From assembly GCF_000785555.1 (NCBI RefSeq), contig NZ_CP009129.1, positions 434,001 to 498,000 of the forward strand: a DNA stretch of 64,000 bases, read 5' to 3'. The translations under genes were made by a program, and so were the position numbers. This DNA comes from Planococcus sp. PAMC 21323. Lineage in GTDB: Bacteria > Bacillota > Bacilli > Bacillales_A > Planococcaceae. Under the pieces are notes generated by a model, which did no database searches, had not been told where the DNA came from, and saw only the letters and a program-made list of their open reading frames with translations. The first letter of the stretch is position 1; the number at the start of each line of letters is the position of its first letter. Shown here one piece after another: positions 43,025 to 50,369 of this stretch.

Positions 43025-43294
43025 ATGATTGAAAAAGTTTATACAATAACAAGCGACGAAGGGTTACATGCACGTCCAGCATCAAAACTAGTTGGAGCGG
43101 TATCCCCGTTTTCAGCTGACGTGAAAATGCTTTATAAAGAAAGAGAAGTTAACTTAAAATCCATCATGGGCGTTATGTCACTTGGCGTTTCAAAAGGCAA
43201 CACAGTTAAAATTACAGCTGACGGCAGTGATGAAGAATCATTGATGGCGAAAGTAGATGAACTAATTATCGCTGAGGGACTTGGGGAAGCATAA
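43025..43294 (+). CDS. HPr-like phosphocarrier protein of the nag operon
   Basis: An 89-residue HPr: active-site His15 in GLHARPAS, and Ser46 in NLKSIMGVM, the HPr-kinase site, with the surrounding residues conserved. It is therefore able both to pass phosphate from Enzyme I to EIIA domains and, when Ser-phosphorylated, to act as CcpA co-repressor. Usual Bacilli keep ptsH beside ptsI; none is here, so this is probably a second HPr. The ATG at 43025 is eight bases after AAGGAG; the ATG at 43019 is too close to it. Lysinibacillus sphaericus has a comparable nag cluster with an HPr gene. Confidence 0.92.
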   Translation: MIEKVYTITSDEGLHARPASKLVGAVSPFSADVKMLYKEREVNLKSIMGVMSLGVSKGNTVKITADGSDEESLMAKVDELIIAEGLGEA

Positions 43295-43323
43295 GCACCT
43301 ATTTGATGTGGAGTTGAGTCACA

Positions 43324-44058
43324 ATGTTAAAAAGTTATTTCAAGCAAGCACAAGAACATCTAGAGCTTGTTGAAAAAAATGAAACACCAGCAATGCTATT
43401 CGCTGCCAAAAAAGTATCAGATGCCATCCAATCGGGTGGCATCATTCAATTATTTGGTTGCGGACACTCGCATATTTTAACCGAAGAAGTGTTTTACCGT
43501 GCGGGTGGATTGGTACCAATCAAGCCGATTTTCGTAGAACCGTTAATGTTGCATGAAGGTGCCGTCCAATCATCCGAGCTAGAGCGGAAAAACGATTATG
43601 CAGCGAGTTTCTTGAAAGATCAAGATTTTCAAAAAGACGATGTGGTTTTTGTCATCTCAACATCTGGTCGTAACCCTGTGCCTGTAGACGTAGCTTTAGC
43701 AGCGAGTGAAAAAGGCGCATTTGTTATTGGCATTACCTCACTTTCGTATTCTGTGAGTCAGTCCTCGCGACATAGCACGGGCAAGCATCTATTTAATTCA
43801 GTAGATTTAGTAATCGACAATCACTCTGTCCCTGGTGATGCTGTATTATCCTACGAGGGTGTTGACATACCATTTGGTCCGACTTCAACAGTAGTCGGTG
43901 TCACAATATTAAATGCAATTTTCGCAGAAGCTATTAAAGAAATGGCAGATGCCGGATTTGAGCCACCGATATTCTTGAGTGGCAATATCGACGGGTCAGA
44001 CGAACATAATCACAAGTTGATCGATAAGTACAGCGAGCGAATTCCGTTGTTGTCTTAA
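43324..44058 (+). CDS. UPF0309 family SIS-domain protein of the nag operon
   Basis: The 244-residue product is of the UPF0309 family, first listed as the protein in the 3' region of Lysinibacillus nagA. A single SIS domain shows IQLFGCGHSHILTEEVFYRAGG (split, about 40-61), FVISTSGRNPVPVDVAL (about 112-128) and GPTSTVVGVTILNAIFAE. SIS domains isomerise or sense phosphosugars; candidates are an amino-sugar-phosphate isomerase, but the reaction is not established to my knowledge. It is the last gene of the operon. Its terminator is the 3' module of repeat element D. Confidence 0.88.
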   Translation: MLKSYFKQAQEHLELVEKNETPAMLFAAKKVSDAIQSGGIIQLFGCGHSHILTEEVFYRAGGLVPIKPIFVEPLMLHEGAVQSSELERKNDYAASFLKDQDFQKDDVVFVISTSGRNPVPVDVALAASEKGAFVIGITSLSYSVSQSSRHSTGKHLFNSVDLVIDNHSVPGDAVLSYEGVDIPFGPTSTVVGVTILNAIFAEAIKEMADAGFEPPIFLSGNIDGSDEHNHKLIDKYSERIPLLS

Positions 44059-44070
44059 GGTTTAGGTTTA

Positions 44071-44104
44071 GCGCACGGCAGATTTTTCTGCCGTGCTTTT
44101 TTGT
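44071..44104 (+). terminator. Terminator of the nag operon = element D 3' module
   Basis: GCACGGCAGA (44073-44082) pairs with TCTGCCGTGC (44087-44096), then T6. The hairpin sequence is the same as the module at 38174-38197 in inverted orientation, so an operon terminator has been supplied by, or incorporated into, a repeat element. Confidence 0.92.
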
Positions 44105-44140
44105 GTAATCAGGGTTTTGCGTTTTTGTGTTGGACTTTTG

Positions 44141-44300
44141 GAGCGTGCATAAGTTTTGGTGAACGAGCATATTTCTGCTGGAGCGTGCATAAGTTTCGGT
44201 GAACGAGCATATTTCTGCTGGAGCGTGCATAAGTTTCGGTGAGCGAGCATATTCCCGCTGGACCGCGCATAAATCCAGCCAACCACGCACAACCTCCGCA
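44141..44300. repeat. Array D: eight units of exactly 20 bp
   Basis: Blocks of 20 bp start at 44141, 44161, 44181 and so on to 44281. Odd blocks read like GAGCGTGCATAAGTTTCGGT, even blocks like GAACGAGCATATTTCTGCTG; the first five are nearly identical pairwise and the last three decay. On the minus strand the motif is TTATGCACGCTCC, as in array C, so D is the same family inverted. Frames shift with each unit, so the ORFs spanning it are not genes. Confidence 0.92.
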
Positions 44301-44303
44301 CAC

Positions 44304-44336
44304 AAAAAAATCCCCTGCAAACATGCAGGGGATTTC
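44304..44336 (-). terminator. Terminator of the DUF1541 lipoprotein gene
   Basis: AAATCCCCTGCA and TGCAGGGGATTT form a 12-bp perfect stem around AACA, with T7 on the minus strand. It closes array D from its right side. Confidence 0.93.
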
Positions 44337-44341
44337 GTCAG

Positions 44342-44932
44342 TTATTCAGCAGATAATTCGCTTTCAGTTACCCATTTATGATTAGTTACTTCGTCACCGC
44401 TCTCAGTGTCCACAAAGTCGACCATATAAACCGTAGTTTCTTCCGCAGTGTCGATTGTTGCAGTGGCTCCGTCCATGCCTTCCATATGATCTGCGGTGAT
44501 TACCGCTTCGTCTCCAGCTGAAAGTGGCATGTCGCCAGCATCTTCTAACTCTTCATGAATGACCCATTTATGATTTTCTACAGGTTCGCCACCAGTAGTT
44601 GGTGTAAAGCTCAATGCGTAAACCGTCGTGTCGTAAGCGCCAACGATCGTCGCTTCAGCACCATCCATTCCTGGCATATGATCAGCTTTAATAATCGCTT
44701 GACTGCCAACTTCAAATGTTGGGCTATCCGCTTCTGCCAAGCCTTCAGGCACTTCACCAGAACTAGAATGATCCATACCGCCATGACCCGCATCGTCACC
44801 TTTTTCTTCATTCATTTCAACATCAGTTTCCGGGTCTACGGGGTTCATATCTTCTTCTGTATCACTGCAAGCCGCTAACGTAATTGCCGTTAAAGTCGAC
44901 ATTGTAAGTAGTAAAAAATTCTTTTTAATCAT
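44342..44932 (-). CDS. DUF1541 lipoprotein (YdhK/CopL-like), probable copper binding
   Basis: The 196-residue product has a lipoprotein signal (lipobox LAAC, lipidated Cys22), an acidic, His/Met-containing linker (GHGGMDHSSS near 48-57), and two DUF1541 repeats of about 62 residues (about 72-130 and 135-194). Each repeat contains A-D-H-M-x-G-M-D-G-A and ends with NHKWV. In S. aureus the DUF1541 lipoprotein CopL binds copper at the cell surface. The His/Met content and the Cys-rich copper-storage gene 5 kb away support a copper role, though this is inference. GAGGG lies nine bases before the ATG. It is divergent from the next lipoprotein gene. Confidence 0.88.
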   Translation of the reverse strand: MIKKNFLLLTMSTLTAITLAACSDTEEDMNPVDPETDVEMNEEKGDDAGHGGMDHSSSGEVPEGLAEADSPTFEVGSQAIIKADHMPGMDGAEATIVGAYDTTVYALSFTPTTGGEPVENHKWVIHEELEDAGDMPLSAGDEAVITADHMEGMDGATATIDTAEETTVYMVDFVDTESGDEVTNHKWVTESELSAE

Positions 44933-44979
44933 TTATATCCCTCTTTCATTTTGTTAGTAAGTGTACTTTACCCTCTAAT

Positions 44980-45006
44980 TGTGCAATTGCTGTGCAGAAT
45001 CTGCAC
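44980..45006. promoter_or_regulatory. TGTGCA repeats between divergent lipoprotein genes
   Basis: TGTGCA occurs at 44980-44985 and 44991-44996, 11 bp apart, and GTGCAGAATCTGCAC (44992-45006) is a perfect 7-1-7 palindrome. They lie just upstream of a promoter whose -10 (TACAAT, 45028-45033) is good and whose -35 is poor, the usual picture for activation by an OmpR-type regulator like the one encoded downstream. Confidence 0.5.
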
Positions 45007-45064
45007 CAAAACTCAAAACTTTTCCTGTACAATGAACCTAACTAACGATCGGAGGATGAATAAA

Positions 45065-45994
45065 ATGAAAGCACGCTGGATGTTAACTCCTTTAATGACA
45101 GGGTTGCTGCTTGTTGGATGTGCACAAAACGATGAATCAACTAGCGAGACCAATGAAAATTCAGAGGAATTTGAAGTAGCATTTGATGGCCGATTTGATC
45201 ATGTTCACGGCATGGGCTATATCGAAAATGAAGAAGGCTTGTATTTTGCTACGCATAACGGCTTACGAATTTATCGCAATGGAAAGTGGTTAGAAGAAAC
45301 CGAGCACGCAAATGATTATATGGGATTTAATGCAGTAGCGGACGGCTTTTATACATCTGGTCATCCAGGACCGGATTCGATGATGCAAAATCCAATCGGT
45401 ATCCAACGCAGCAAAGACGGTGGTCGTTCACTCGATCATATGGGCTTTGAAGGCGAAACGGATTTTCATCATATGGCTGTCGGTTATCGCAATCACCATA
45501 TGTTTGTGTTGAATCCACAAGAAAATTCGCAAATGGGACCTGGATATTACCATAGTGAAAACGAAGGAGAAGAATGGAAACAAGTCAGTGGATCTGGATT
45601 GGAAGGCGAAGTTTCTGCTTTTGCGATGCACCCAAATGATTCGCAACTCATTGCGGCAGCTTCGACAGATGGTATTTTTTTATCGGAAGATGGCGGAGAT
45701 AGCTTTTCGCTACTGACAGAAGATGGTGTTTTTGGTACGGCTGTATTTTTTAATGAAGAGTCGCTATACTACGCAACGTACGGTACACAAGCAGAGCTTA
45801 TCAACTATACAATAAAGACAGGCGATAAGGAGTCAATCGAGTTGCCTGACTTACCGGAAGACGGGATTTTATATATCGCTCAAAATCCGCTCCAACAAGA
45901 ACAACTTTCCATTTACACCGCAGTCGGTCATGCATTTATTTTTGAAGATGGCGACTGGAAGCAGATTTTAAACGCTGGACAAGTAGAGCAATAA
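45065..45994 (+). CDS. F510_1955-type BNR/glycosidase-like lipoprotein
   Basis: A 309-residue lipoprotein (lipobox LVGC, Cys19) followed by an acidic linker and a beta-propeller-like domain. It contains HVHGMGY (about 51-57), THNGLRIY, and repeated Ser/Asp-box-like segments such as LSEDGGDSF and YHSENEGEEW, typical of BNR-repeat proteins grouped as F510_1955 family. The name 'glycosyl hydrolase' given to some relatives has no support from catalytic residues here. His- and Met-rich stretches (FHHMAVGYRNHHMF) fit metal binding. The ATG at 45065 is nine bases after GGAGG; the longer ORF upstream has no similarity. The sensor kinase begins 27 bases downstream. Confidence 0.82.
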   Translation: MKARWMLTPLMTGLLLVGCAQNDESTSETNENSEEFEVAFDGRFDHVHGMGYIENEEGLYFATHNGLRIYRNGKWLEETEHANDYMGFNAVADGFYTSGHPGPDSMMQNPIGIQRSKDGGRSLDHMGFEGETDFHHMAVGYRNHHMFVLNPQENSQMGPGYYHSENEGEEWKQVSGSGLEGEVSAFAMHPNDSQLIAAASTDGIFLSEDGGDSFSLLTEDGVFGTAVFFNEESLYYATYGTQAELINYTIKTGDKESIELPDLPEDGILYIAQNPLQQEQLSIYTAVGHAFIFEDGDWKQILNAGQVEQ

Positions 45995-46021
45995 AAAAGC
46001 TAGAAAACAGCGGGGGTTCTT

Positions 46022-47410
46022 ATGTTCAATAAACTATCTTTGAAAATCGGGTTGTTGTTTTTTATCTTTATATTAATTATTGAAACATTCTTGTTTACAA
46101 CCTTGTATGTAACGTTGGTTAATGAACGAGTTGACGAAGTGATGGAAAATTTGTTGGCCCGAGGTGAAACACATAGCGAAGTGTTAGCTGACAGTTTTGA
46201 GGATGTTACGTTGAGCCATGTGGGCATGATGGAAGCGGCAACTGATTTTATTGTTGTGATTACCGACAAAGATGGCGAAATCTTAGTTAATTCGGATGCA
46301 CTAGAACCAGAAATGCTGGCAGTTCTTGATCATACAGAATTTGAAGAAATACCCACTAAAGGTGAAATTGTCGAAGAAAGTTGGCAAAACAAACGTTATA
46401 TCGCGACCGATAGTCCGATTACAATTAATGGACAACACGCAGGTCATGTCTTTATGTTTTCGCCAACTGACAATATCGATCGCATCATCGGGCATTTAAA
46501 AAATCAATTTCTGCTAGTAGCACTTATCGCATTGGTATTAACAATTGTTACGGTTTTACTGTTGTCACGATTTATTACGCTGCCGTTAATTCGCATGAAA
46601 GAGGCGACAGAGCAGTTAAGCCAAGGTAATAATAAAGTCGATTTAACAAATGAACGAAATGATGAGCTTGGCGAATTAGCCAATGCAATTACCAAATTAT
46701 CGACAGACCTCGACCGATTAAAGAAAGCGCGTAATGAATTTTTGTCGAGTATTTCGCATGAATTGCGGACACCGTTAACTTATATTAAAGGCTATGCTGA
46801 CATATTAGATCGCGGGGACACAACAGAGAAAGAGCGGGAAGAATACTTGACTATTATCCGCGAAGAAACAGCACATTTAACGTTATTAATTGGGAATTTA
46901 TTTGATTTGGCCAAATTGGATCGTAATCAATTTACTATTGAACAAAAAAACGTCTCAATTGCAACGTTATTAAGTTCCATAGCTATTTTAGTTAAACCAG
47001 CATTTGATGATGAGCAGCTTACTTTGTCCGTAAATTCTGGGGAAGACTTACAAGCTTATATCGACGCTGAACGTGTTCAACAAGTATTGCTCAATATTTT
47101 AGACAATGCCCGTAAGCATTCATTTGCAGGTGGTAGTGTTATGATCACTTGTATAGAGGAAGAGGACAAAATCGTGATTCAAATTCGCGACGAAGGGCAA
47201 GGCATACCTGAAGACGAGCTGCCATTCGTTTTTGACCGACTTTACCGTGTGGAAAAATCTAGATCGCGAGAAAGAGGCGGTTCCGGACTTGGATTGGCGA
47301 TTGCTAAAGAAATTATCGAATCGCACGGTGGACAGATCAACATCGACAGCCAAATTGGCAAAGGAACAACTGTGACCATTCGATTGAAAAGAGGTGGAAA
47401 CCATTTATAA
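46022..47410 (+). CDS. Sensor histidine kinase
   Basis: A 462-residue membrane kinase of the OmpR-partner type. TM helices at about 9-30 and 163-185 flank an extracellular sensor of about 130 residues (PAS/Cache-like, with VVITDKDGEILVNSD). A HAMP domain (about 186-240), HisKA with the phospho-His near 246 in SSISHELRTPLTY, and a HATPase domain (about 335-460: NILDNARKHS, DEGQGIP, GGSGLGLAIAKEI) follow. No obvious Cys/His metal cluster stands out in the sensor. It is co-transcribed with the upstream lipoprotein and overlaps the response regulator by 17 bases, so a role in sensing the envelope stress handled by that lipoprotein is likely. Confidence 0.93.
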   Translation: MFNKLSLKIGLLFFIFILIIETFLFTTLYVTLVNERVDEVMENLLARGETHSEVLADSFEDVTLSHVGMMEAATDFIVVITDKDGEILVNSDALEPEMLAVLDHTEFEEIPTKGEIVEESWQNKRYIATDSPITINGQHAGHVFMFSPTDNIDRIIGHLKNQFLLVALIALVLTIVTVLLLSRFITLPLIRMKEATEQLSQGNNKVDLTNERNDELGELANAITKLSTDLDRLKKARNEFLSSISHELRTPLTYIKGYADILDRGDTTEKEREEYLTIIREETAHLTLLIGNLFDLAKLDRNQFTIEQKNVSIATLLSSIAILVKPAFDDEQLTLSVNSGEDLQAYIDAERVQQVLLNILDNARKHSFAGGSVMITCIEEEDKIVIQIRDEGQGIPEDELPFVFDRLYRVEKSRSRERGGSGLGLAIAKEIIESHGGQINIDSQIGKGTTVTIRLKRGGNHL

Positions 47411-48071
47411 AGTAATGTTAGTGGACGATGAAAAACGAATGCTCGATTTGGTTGCCCTTTATTTAAAACCACATAACTACGTATGCACAAAAGCAGACAA
47501 TGGCAAACAAGCTTTAGAATTATTAAAAAAGGAGTCTTTCGATTTGGTGTTACTTGATATTATGATGCCAGATATGGACGGCTGGGAAGTGTGTCGAGAC
47601 ATCCGAAAGTTTTCTGATGTCCCGATTATTATGCTAACAGCTCGCGAACAACAAGAAGACGTCGTCAAAGGACTTCGACTCGGTGCTGATGACTACATGA
47701 CAAAGCCTTTTGGCGAAGATGAATTGCTCGCGCGTATGGAAGCTTTGCTCCGCCGTAGTGCTCCTACAAAGCGGGTTGAGTTTAAAGGCTTACTTTGGAA
47801 CGAAGAAAGTTTCGAGTTAACTTATGAACAAAAGTCGATTCGTCTGACCCCGAAAGAATTTTCAATGTTGGGATTGCTACTTAAAAATCCAAATAAAGTA
47901 TTCGAACGTGATCGGTTATTAGAACTGATTTGGGGATTCGACTCGGAAACAGAGGGACGAACAGTTGATTCGCATGTCCGCAATATTCGAGAAAAAGTTA
48001 GGCAAGCAGGATTTCCCGTCGACGATCATTTCTTGACAGTATGGGGAATTGGCTATAAATGGGTTCATTAA
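47394..48071 (+). CDS. OmpR-family response regulator
   Basis: A 225-residue regulator with a receiver domain (about 7-120: phospho-Asp near 54 in LLDIMMPDMDG, Thr in MLTARE, Lys in TKPFG) and a winged-helix DNA-binding domain (about 130-223, ending GYKWVH). It overlaps the kinase gene. The start is uncertain: the GTG at 47394 overlaps the only good ribosome site (AGAGGTGG), an ATG at 47415 is too distant and would remove a beta strand, and an ATT at 47403, ideally spaced, would give the family-typical IYKVMLVDDE. I list the GTG form. The TGTGCA repeats at 44980-45006 are candidate targets. Confidence 0.93.
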   Translation: METIYKVMLVDDEKRMLDLVALYLKPHNYVCTKADNGKQALELLKKESFDLVLLDIMMPDMDGWEVCRDIRKFSDVPIIMLTAREQQEDVVKGLRLGADDYMTKPFGEDELLARMEALLRRSAPTKRVEFKGLLWNEESFELTYEQKSIRLTPKEFSMLGLLLKNPNKVFERDRLLELIWGFDSETEGRTVDSHVRNIREKVRQAGFPVDDHFLTVWGIGYKWVH

Positions 48072-48104
48072 AAAACCACTGCAGATTTCTGCAGTGGTTT
48101 TCTC
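48071..48104. terminator. Bidirectional terminator after the two-component genes
   Basis: AAAACCACTGCAG and CTGCAGTGGTTTT pair perfectly across a 4-base loop; T-rich on the right, A-rich on the left. It is shared with the converging FAD oxidoreductase gene. Confidence 0.92.
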
Positions 48105-49582
48105 TATATCAATCGCTTACCAGAAACCGAACGTGCTGCATGAATGCCACTTGCAGCAGCTCCAATAGTTCCACCACCTGGGAAAATATGATCGCCACAA
48201 ACATATAGATTAGGCAGTCCCGAATGGTGAGAAATCGAATGAAACAAAGCAGCATCTAAAGTTTGAGGGAATCCGCCAACAAAGCCGTTTACACGGCCTG
48301 CGAAACGTTCCCAAGCTTTAGGTGCACCGCTTTCCATATGAACAATCGCATCACGAAATCCAGGAATCACTTGCTGGATCGCTTGCAGCATGCGTTCGGT
48401 TAAGACTTCTCTCGTTGCTTCATATTTTTTTTGATTGTCCCATTCTTCGATCCGCGAATGGGTAGAAATTGTTATTGTTTGAAAGCCTTCAGGTGCACGC
48501 AATTCGTCACCAGGAAGAGACGAAGACATAAAGAAATGTCCGCCTTCAGCAAGTCCGTCTCCAGTCGAAATTTGTCGGAATGCAGGCAATGGCTCGTCTA
48601 GTTTGGTCAGATCAACAGCTAGGTATAGTGTCAACGTTGCCCAAGTTTCTCCTGCAATGCCGTCACGTAAAGATACCTTTAGTTTAGAGACCAGTTCAGG
48701 AGAAAATATTTTCGTCAATTGCTGAATTGGCAAGTTTAAAATAACGTCGGTTGCTTCATATAGATTGCCGCGGTGATCGGTCGCAATCCATCCATCACCT
48801 TGTTGCTCTAGTTTTTCGATTGTTCGTCGTTTTTTCAACAAGCCACCATTTTCTGTTAAGCTGTCGCCCATTAATTCAGCAAAGCGATACAAGCCCCCTG
48901 GTACGTAATAGGCCCCTTCGTGGTAAATATCAAGCGCTACTGCAGAAAGTAAATAGGCAACATCCTCACTGCCAGTTTGCATGCTATCTATCAACAAACC
49001 ATCAAGCATATGCCTAAATTCGTGCAACTCGCTAAGGCCATGCTTTTTTAAACGCTGACCCAAGGTTTGATTGAAATAAGGGAGCAGCTTCATATGTTGC
49101 GGTCGCATTGATTTAACCAAATAAGCCCACTCGTTTGCGTTTGCGGGAGGCAAGGCAGGAAGAGGATCCATTAACGTGCGGACAGTCGTAGCTACAGCAA
49201 AGACTTCCTTATAGAATGCTTGAATTTTTTCGCTATGGGATGGGAAAAGAGCAACGATGCCTTTAACGTGTTGCTGCCGGTCTTTATGAAACACGAAAGT
49301 CGCATCCGGGTGAACCATTTCCATTACGCGTTCGAGTGGCTCAATAGACATCGGTTTTCCAAGATAACGAAAAATACGTTCGTGAATGCCGCCAGGTTCG
49401 AGACCCATACCGAGAGTTGCACCAACGGGAAATAAGTATTTATGACGTTTGAATTTACTGGCGCAACCACCGAGCTCTGAAGATGCTTCGAGTAGGGTCA
49501 CGGACCACCCATCTTTTGCAAGTAGTGAACCCGCTGTTAAACCACCAATACCCGCACCTACAACCAATACATGTCGAGTCAT
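48104..49582 (-). CDS. FAD-dependent oxidoreductase of the phytoene desaturase (CrtI/CrtN) superfamily
   Basis: The 492-residue product begins with a dinucleotide-binding fold, VLVVGAGIGGLTAGSLLAKDGWSVTLLEASSELGG (about 4-38, here cited by its GxGxxG and final Glu), and ends with the family C-terminal FAD motif LYVCGDHIFPGGGTIGAAASG-type (about 462-482). It resembles carotenoid desaturases/isomerases and other phytoene-dehydrogenase-related enzymes, but no crtM, crtP or other carotenoid gene is nearby, so the substrate is open. The ATG at 49582 follows AAAGGAG by nine bases; the longer ORF to 49633 lacks a ribosome site. It is alone between two terminators. Confidence 0.82.
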   Translation of the reverse strand: MTRHVLVVGAGIGGLTAGSLLAKDGWSVTLLEASSELGGCASKFKRHKYLFPVGATLGMGLEPGGIHERIFRYLGKPMSIEPLERVMEMVHPDATFVFHKDRQQHVKGIVALFPSHSEKIQAFYKEVFAVATTVRTLMDPLPALPPANANEWAYLVKSMRPQHMKLLPYFNQTLGQRLKKHGLSELHEFRHMLDGLLIDSMQTGSEDVAYLLSAVALDIYHEGAYYVPGGLYRFAELMGDSLTENGGLLKKRRTIEKLEQQGDGWIATDHRGNLYEATDVILNLPIQQLTKIFSPELVSKLKVSLRDGIAGETWATLTLYLAVDLTKLDEPLPAFRQISTGDGLAEGGHFFMSSSLPGDELRAPEGFQTITISTHSRIEEWDNQKKYEATREVLTERMLQAIQQVIPGFRDAIVHMESGAPKAWERFAGRVNGFVGGFPQTLDAALFHSISHHSGLPNLYVCGDHIFPGGGTIGAAASGIHAARSVSGKRLI

Positions 49583-49636
49583 TCGAATCCACTCCTTTGC
49601 TTTATTATGGCGAAAGGCAAGCTTTTCTGCCAATAC

Positions 49637-49677
49637 AAAAGCCCAGTCGCAGAGAGTCTCTCTGCAACCGGGCTTTT
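49637..49677 (-). terminator. Terminator of the copper-storage-like gene
   Basis: A long stem, AAAAGCCC-GT-GCAGAGAG with CTCTCTGC-A-CGGGCTTTT (two mismatches), and a 3-base loop. It ends the minus-strand Cys-rich gene before the FAD oxidoreductase gene. Confidence 0.85.
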
Positions 49678-49688
49678 GATAAAGTGAA

Positions 49689-50015
49689 TTATGCTACGTT
49701 ACGGCAAGCTTTTGCGCATTTTGCACATGCTTCTGCACATTTTTTGCAGTGATCGTGGTCGTGTTTTGAACATTCTTCTGCGCAAGCTTCACAAATTGCT
49801 GCACAAGCTGTTGCAAGTTCTGAAACAAATGGGGAGTTGCGTGTAATGGCGTGCTCGAGGTACGCACAAATATCCGCGCATTCTCGGTCGAGACGAATAC
49901 ATCCCGCCATCATTTTTACGTCATCTTCTTGTAAGCAAGCGTCGAAACAGTGGTTACACGCGGCTGCGCAATCGTGCAAAGTTTTAATTAGTTCTGCATG
50001 TTGTTCATGTGCCAT
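49689..50015 (-). CDS. Four-helix-bundle copper-binding protein (DUF326, Csp-like)
   Basis: A 108-residue cytosolic protein with 16 Cys, spaced mainly as CxxxC and CxxC along four predicted helices (for example C-AAA-C-NH-C-FDA-C near 16-27 and C-KK-C-AEA-C-AK-C near the C-terminus). This is the pattern of the Csp copper-storage proteins, tetramers that fill the bundle core with Cu(I). There is no signal peptide, so it is the cytosolic Csp3-like class. HDHDH near 86-90 may add a metal entry site. The ATG at 50015 is eight bases after GGAGG. Its presence beside a CopL-like lipoprotein and a two-component system suggests a copper-tolerance locus. Confidence 0.92.
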   Translation of the reverse strand: MAHEQHAELIKTLHDCAAACNHCFDACLQEDDVKMMAGCIRLDRECADICAYLEHAITRNSPFVSELATACAAICEACAEECSKHDHDHCKKCAEACAKCAKACRNVA

Positions 50016-50114
50016 CAATAAAACCTCCACTTTCAGATTTTGTTTCTCTTCTTTTTAGCTTCCCTTTAATCTGGGAAATAAACAGAATAAACAAACTCCA
50101 TAAAATCTGCACAA

Positions 50115-50369
50115 TTAGGTTTTTGATGACTCTTTTAATGAACGTAACTGCTCATCATATTGATCTTTAGTAATCTCGCCTTGCACATAACGTTGACGTA
50201 ATGCTTCAATCGCCTGATCGGATTCCTGTGGTTCAGTGCTCGCAGCATTTTTACGCGCTTTGATCAATGTGACCCATAAAGCGATGCCAATTAAAGTTAA
50301 TATAGCAACAAACGCAACAGCAATCGTTACGCCAAGTGCTTGGTTACCCGGGGTAAAAAACTCTCGCAT
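50115..50369 (-). CDS. Membrane-anchored SHOCT-domain protein
   Basis: An 84-residue protein with one membrane helix (about 12-38) and a C-terminal SHOCT domain (AIEALRQRYVQGEITKDQYDEQLRSL, quoted here by its core QGEITKDQYDE near 65-75). SHOCT domains are short oligomerisation or DNA-associated modules found at the ends of many small bacterial proteins; no enzymatic role is known. The ATG at 50369 is preferred; an in-frame TTG three codons earlier is nearer to GTGAG. It precedes the Csp-like gene by 100 bases on the same strand and may share its transcript. Confidence 0.8.
   Translation of the reverse strand: MREFFTPGNQALGVTIAVAFVAILTLIGIALWVTLIKARKNAASTEPQESDQAIEALRQRYVQGEITKDQYDEQLRSLKESSKT

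Noticed and set aside
44141-44300. Array D (and arrays A-C, E) as CRISPR arrays
   Set aside because: Repeats and spacers of CRISPR are about 25-37 bp each with unique spacers. Here the whole unit is 20-21 bp with no unique spacers and no cas genes nearby.
44068-44324. Overlapping reading frames through array D that give Tyr-Ala-Arg-Ser-like repeat peptides
   Set aside because: The 20-bp period rotates the frame, so several frames look open at once. No ribosome site is present, and the peptides are a by-product of the repeat.
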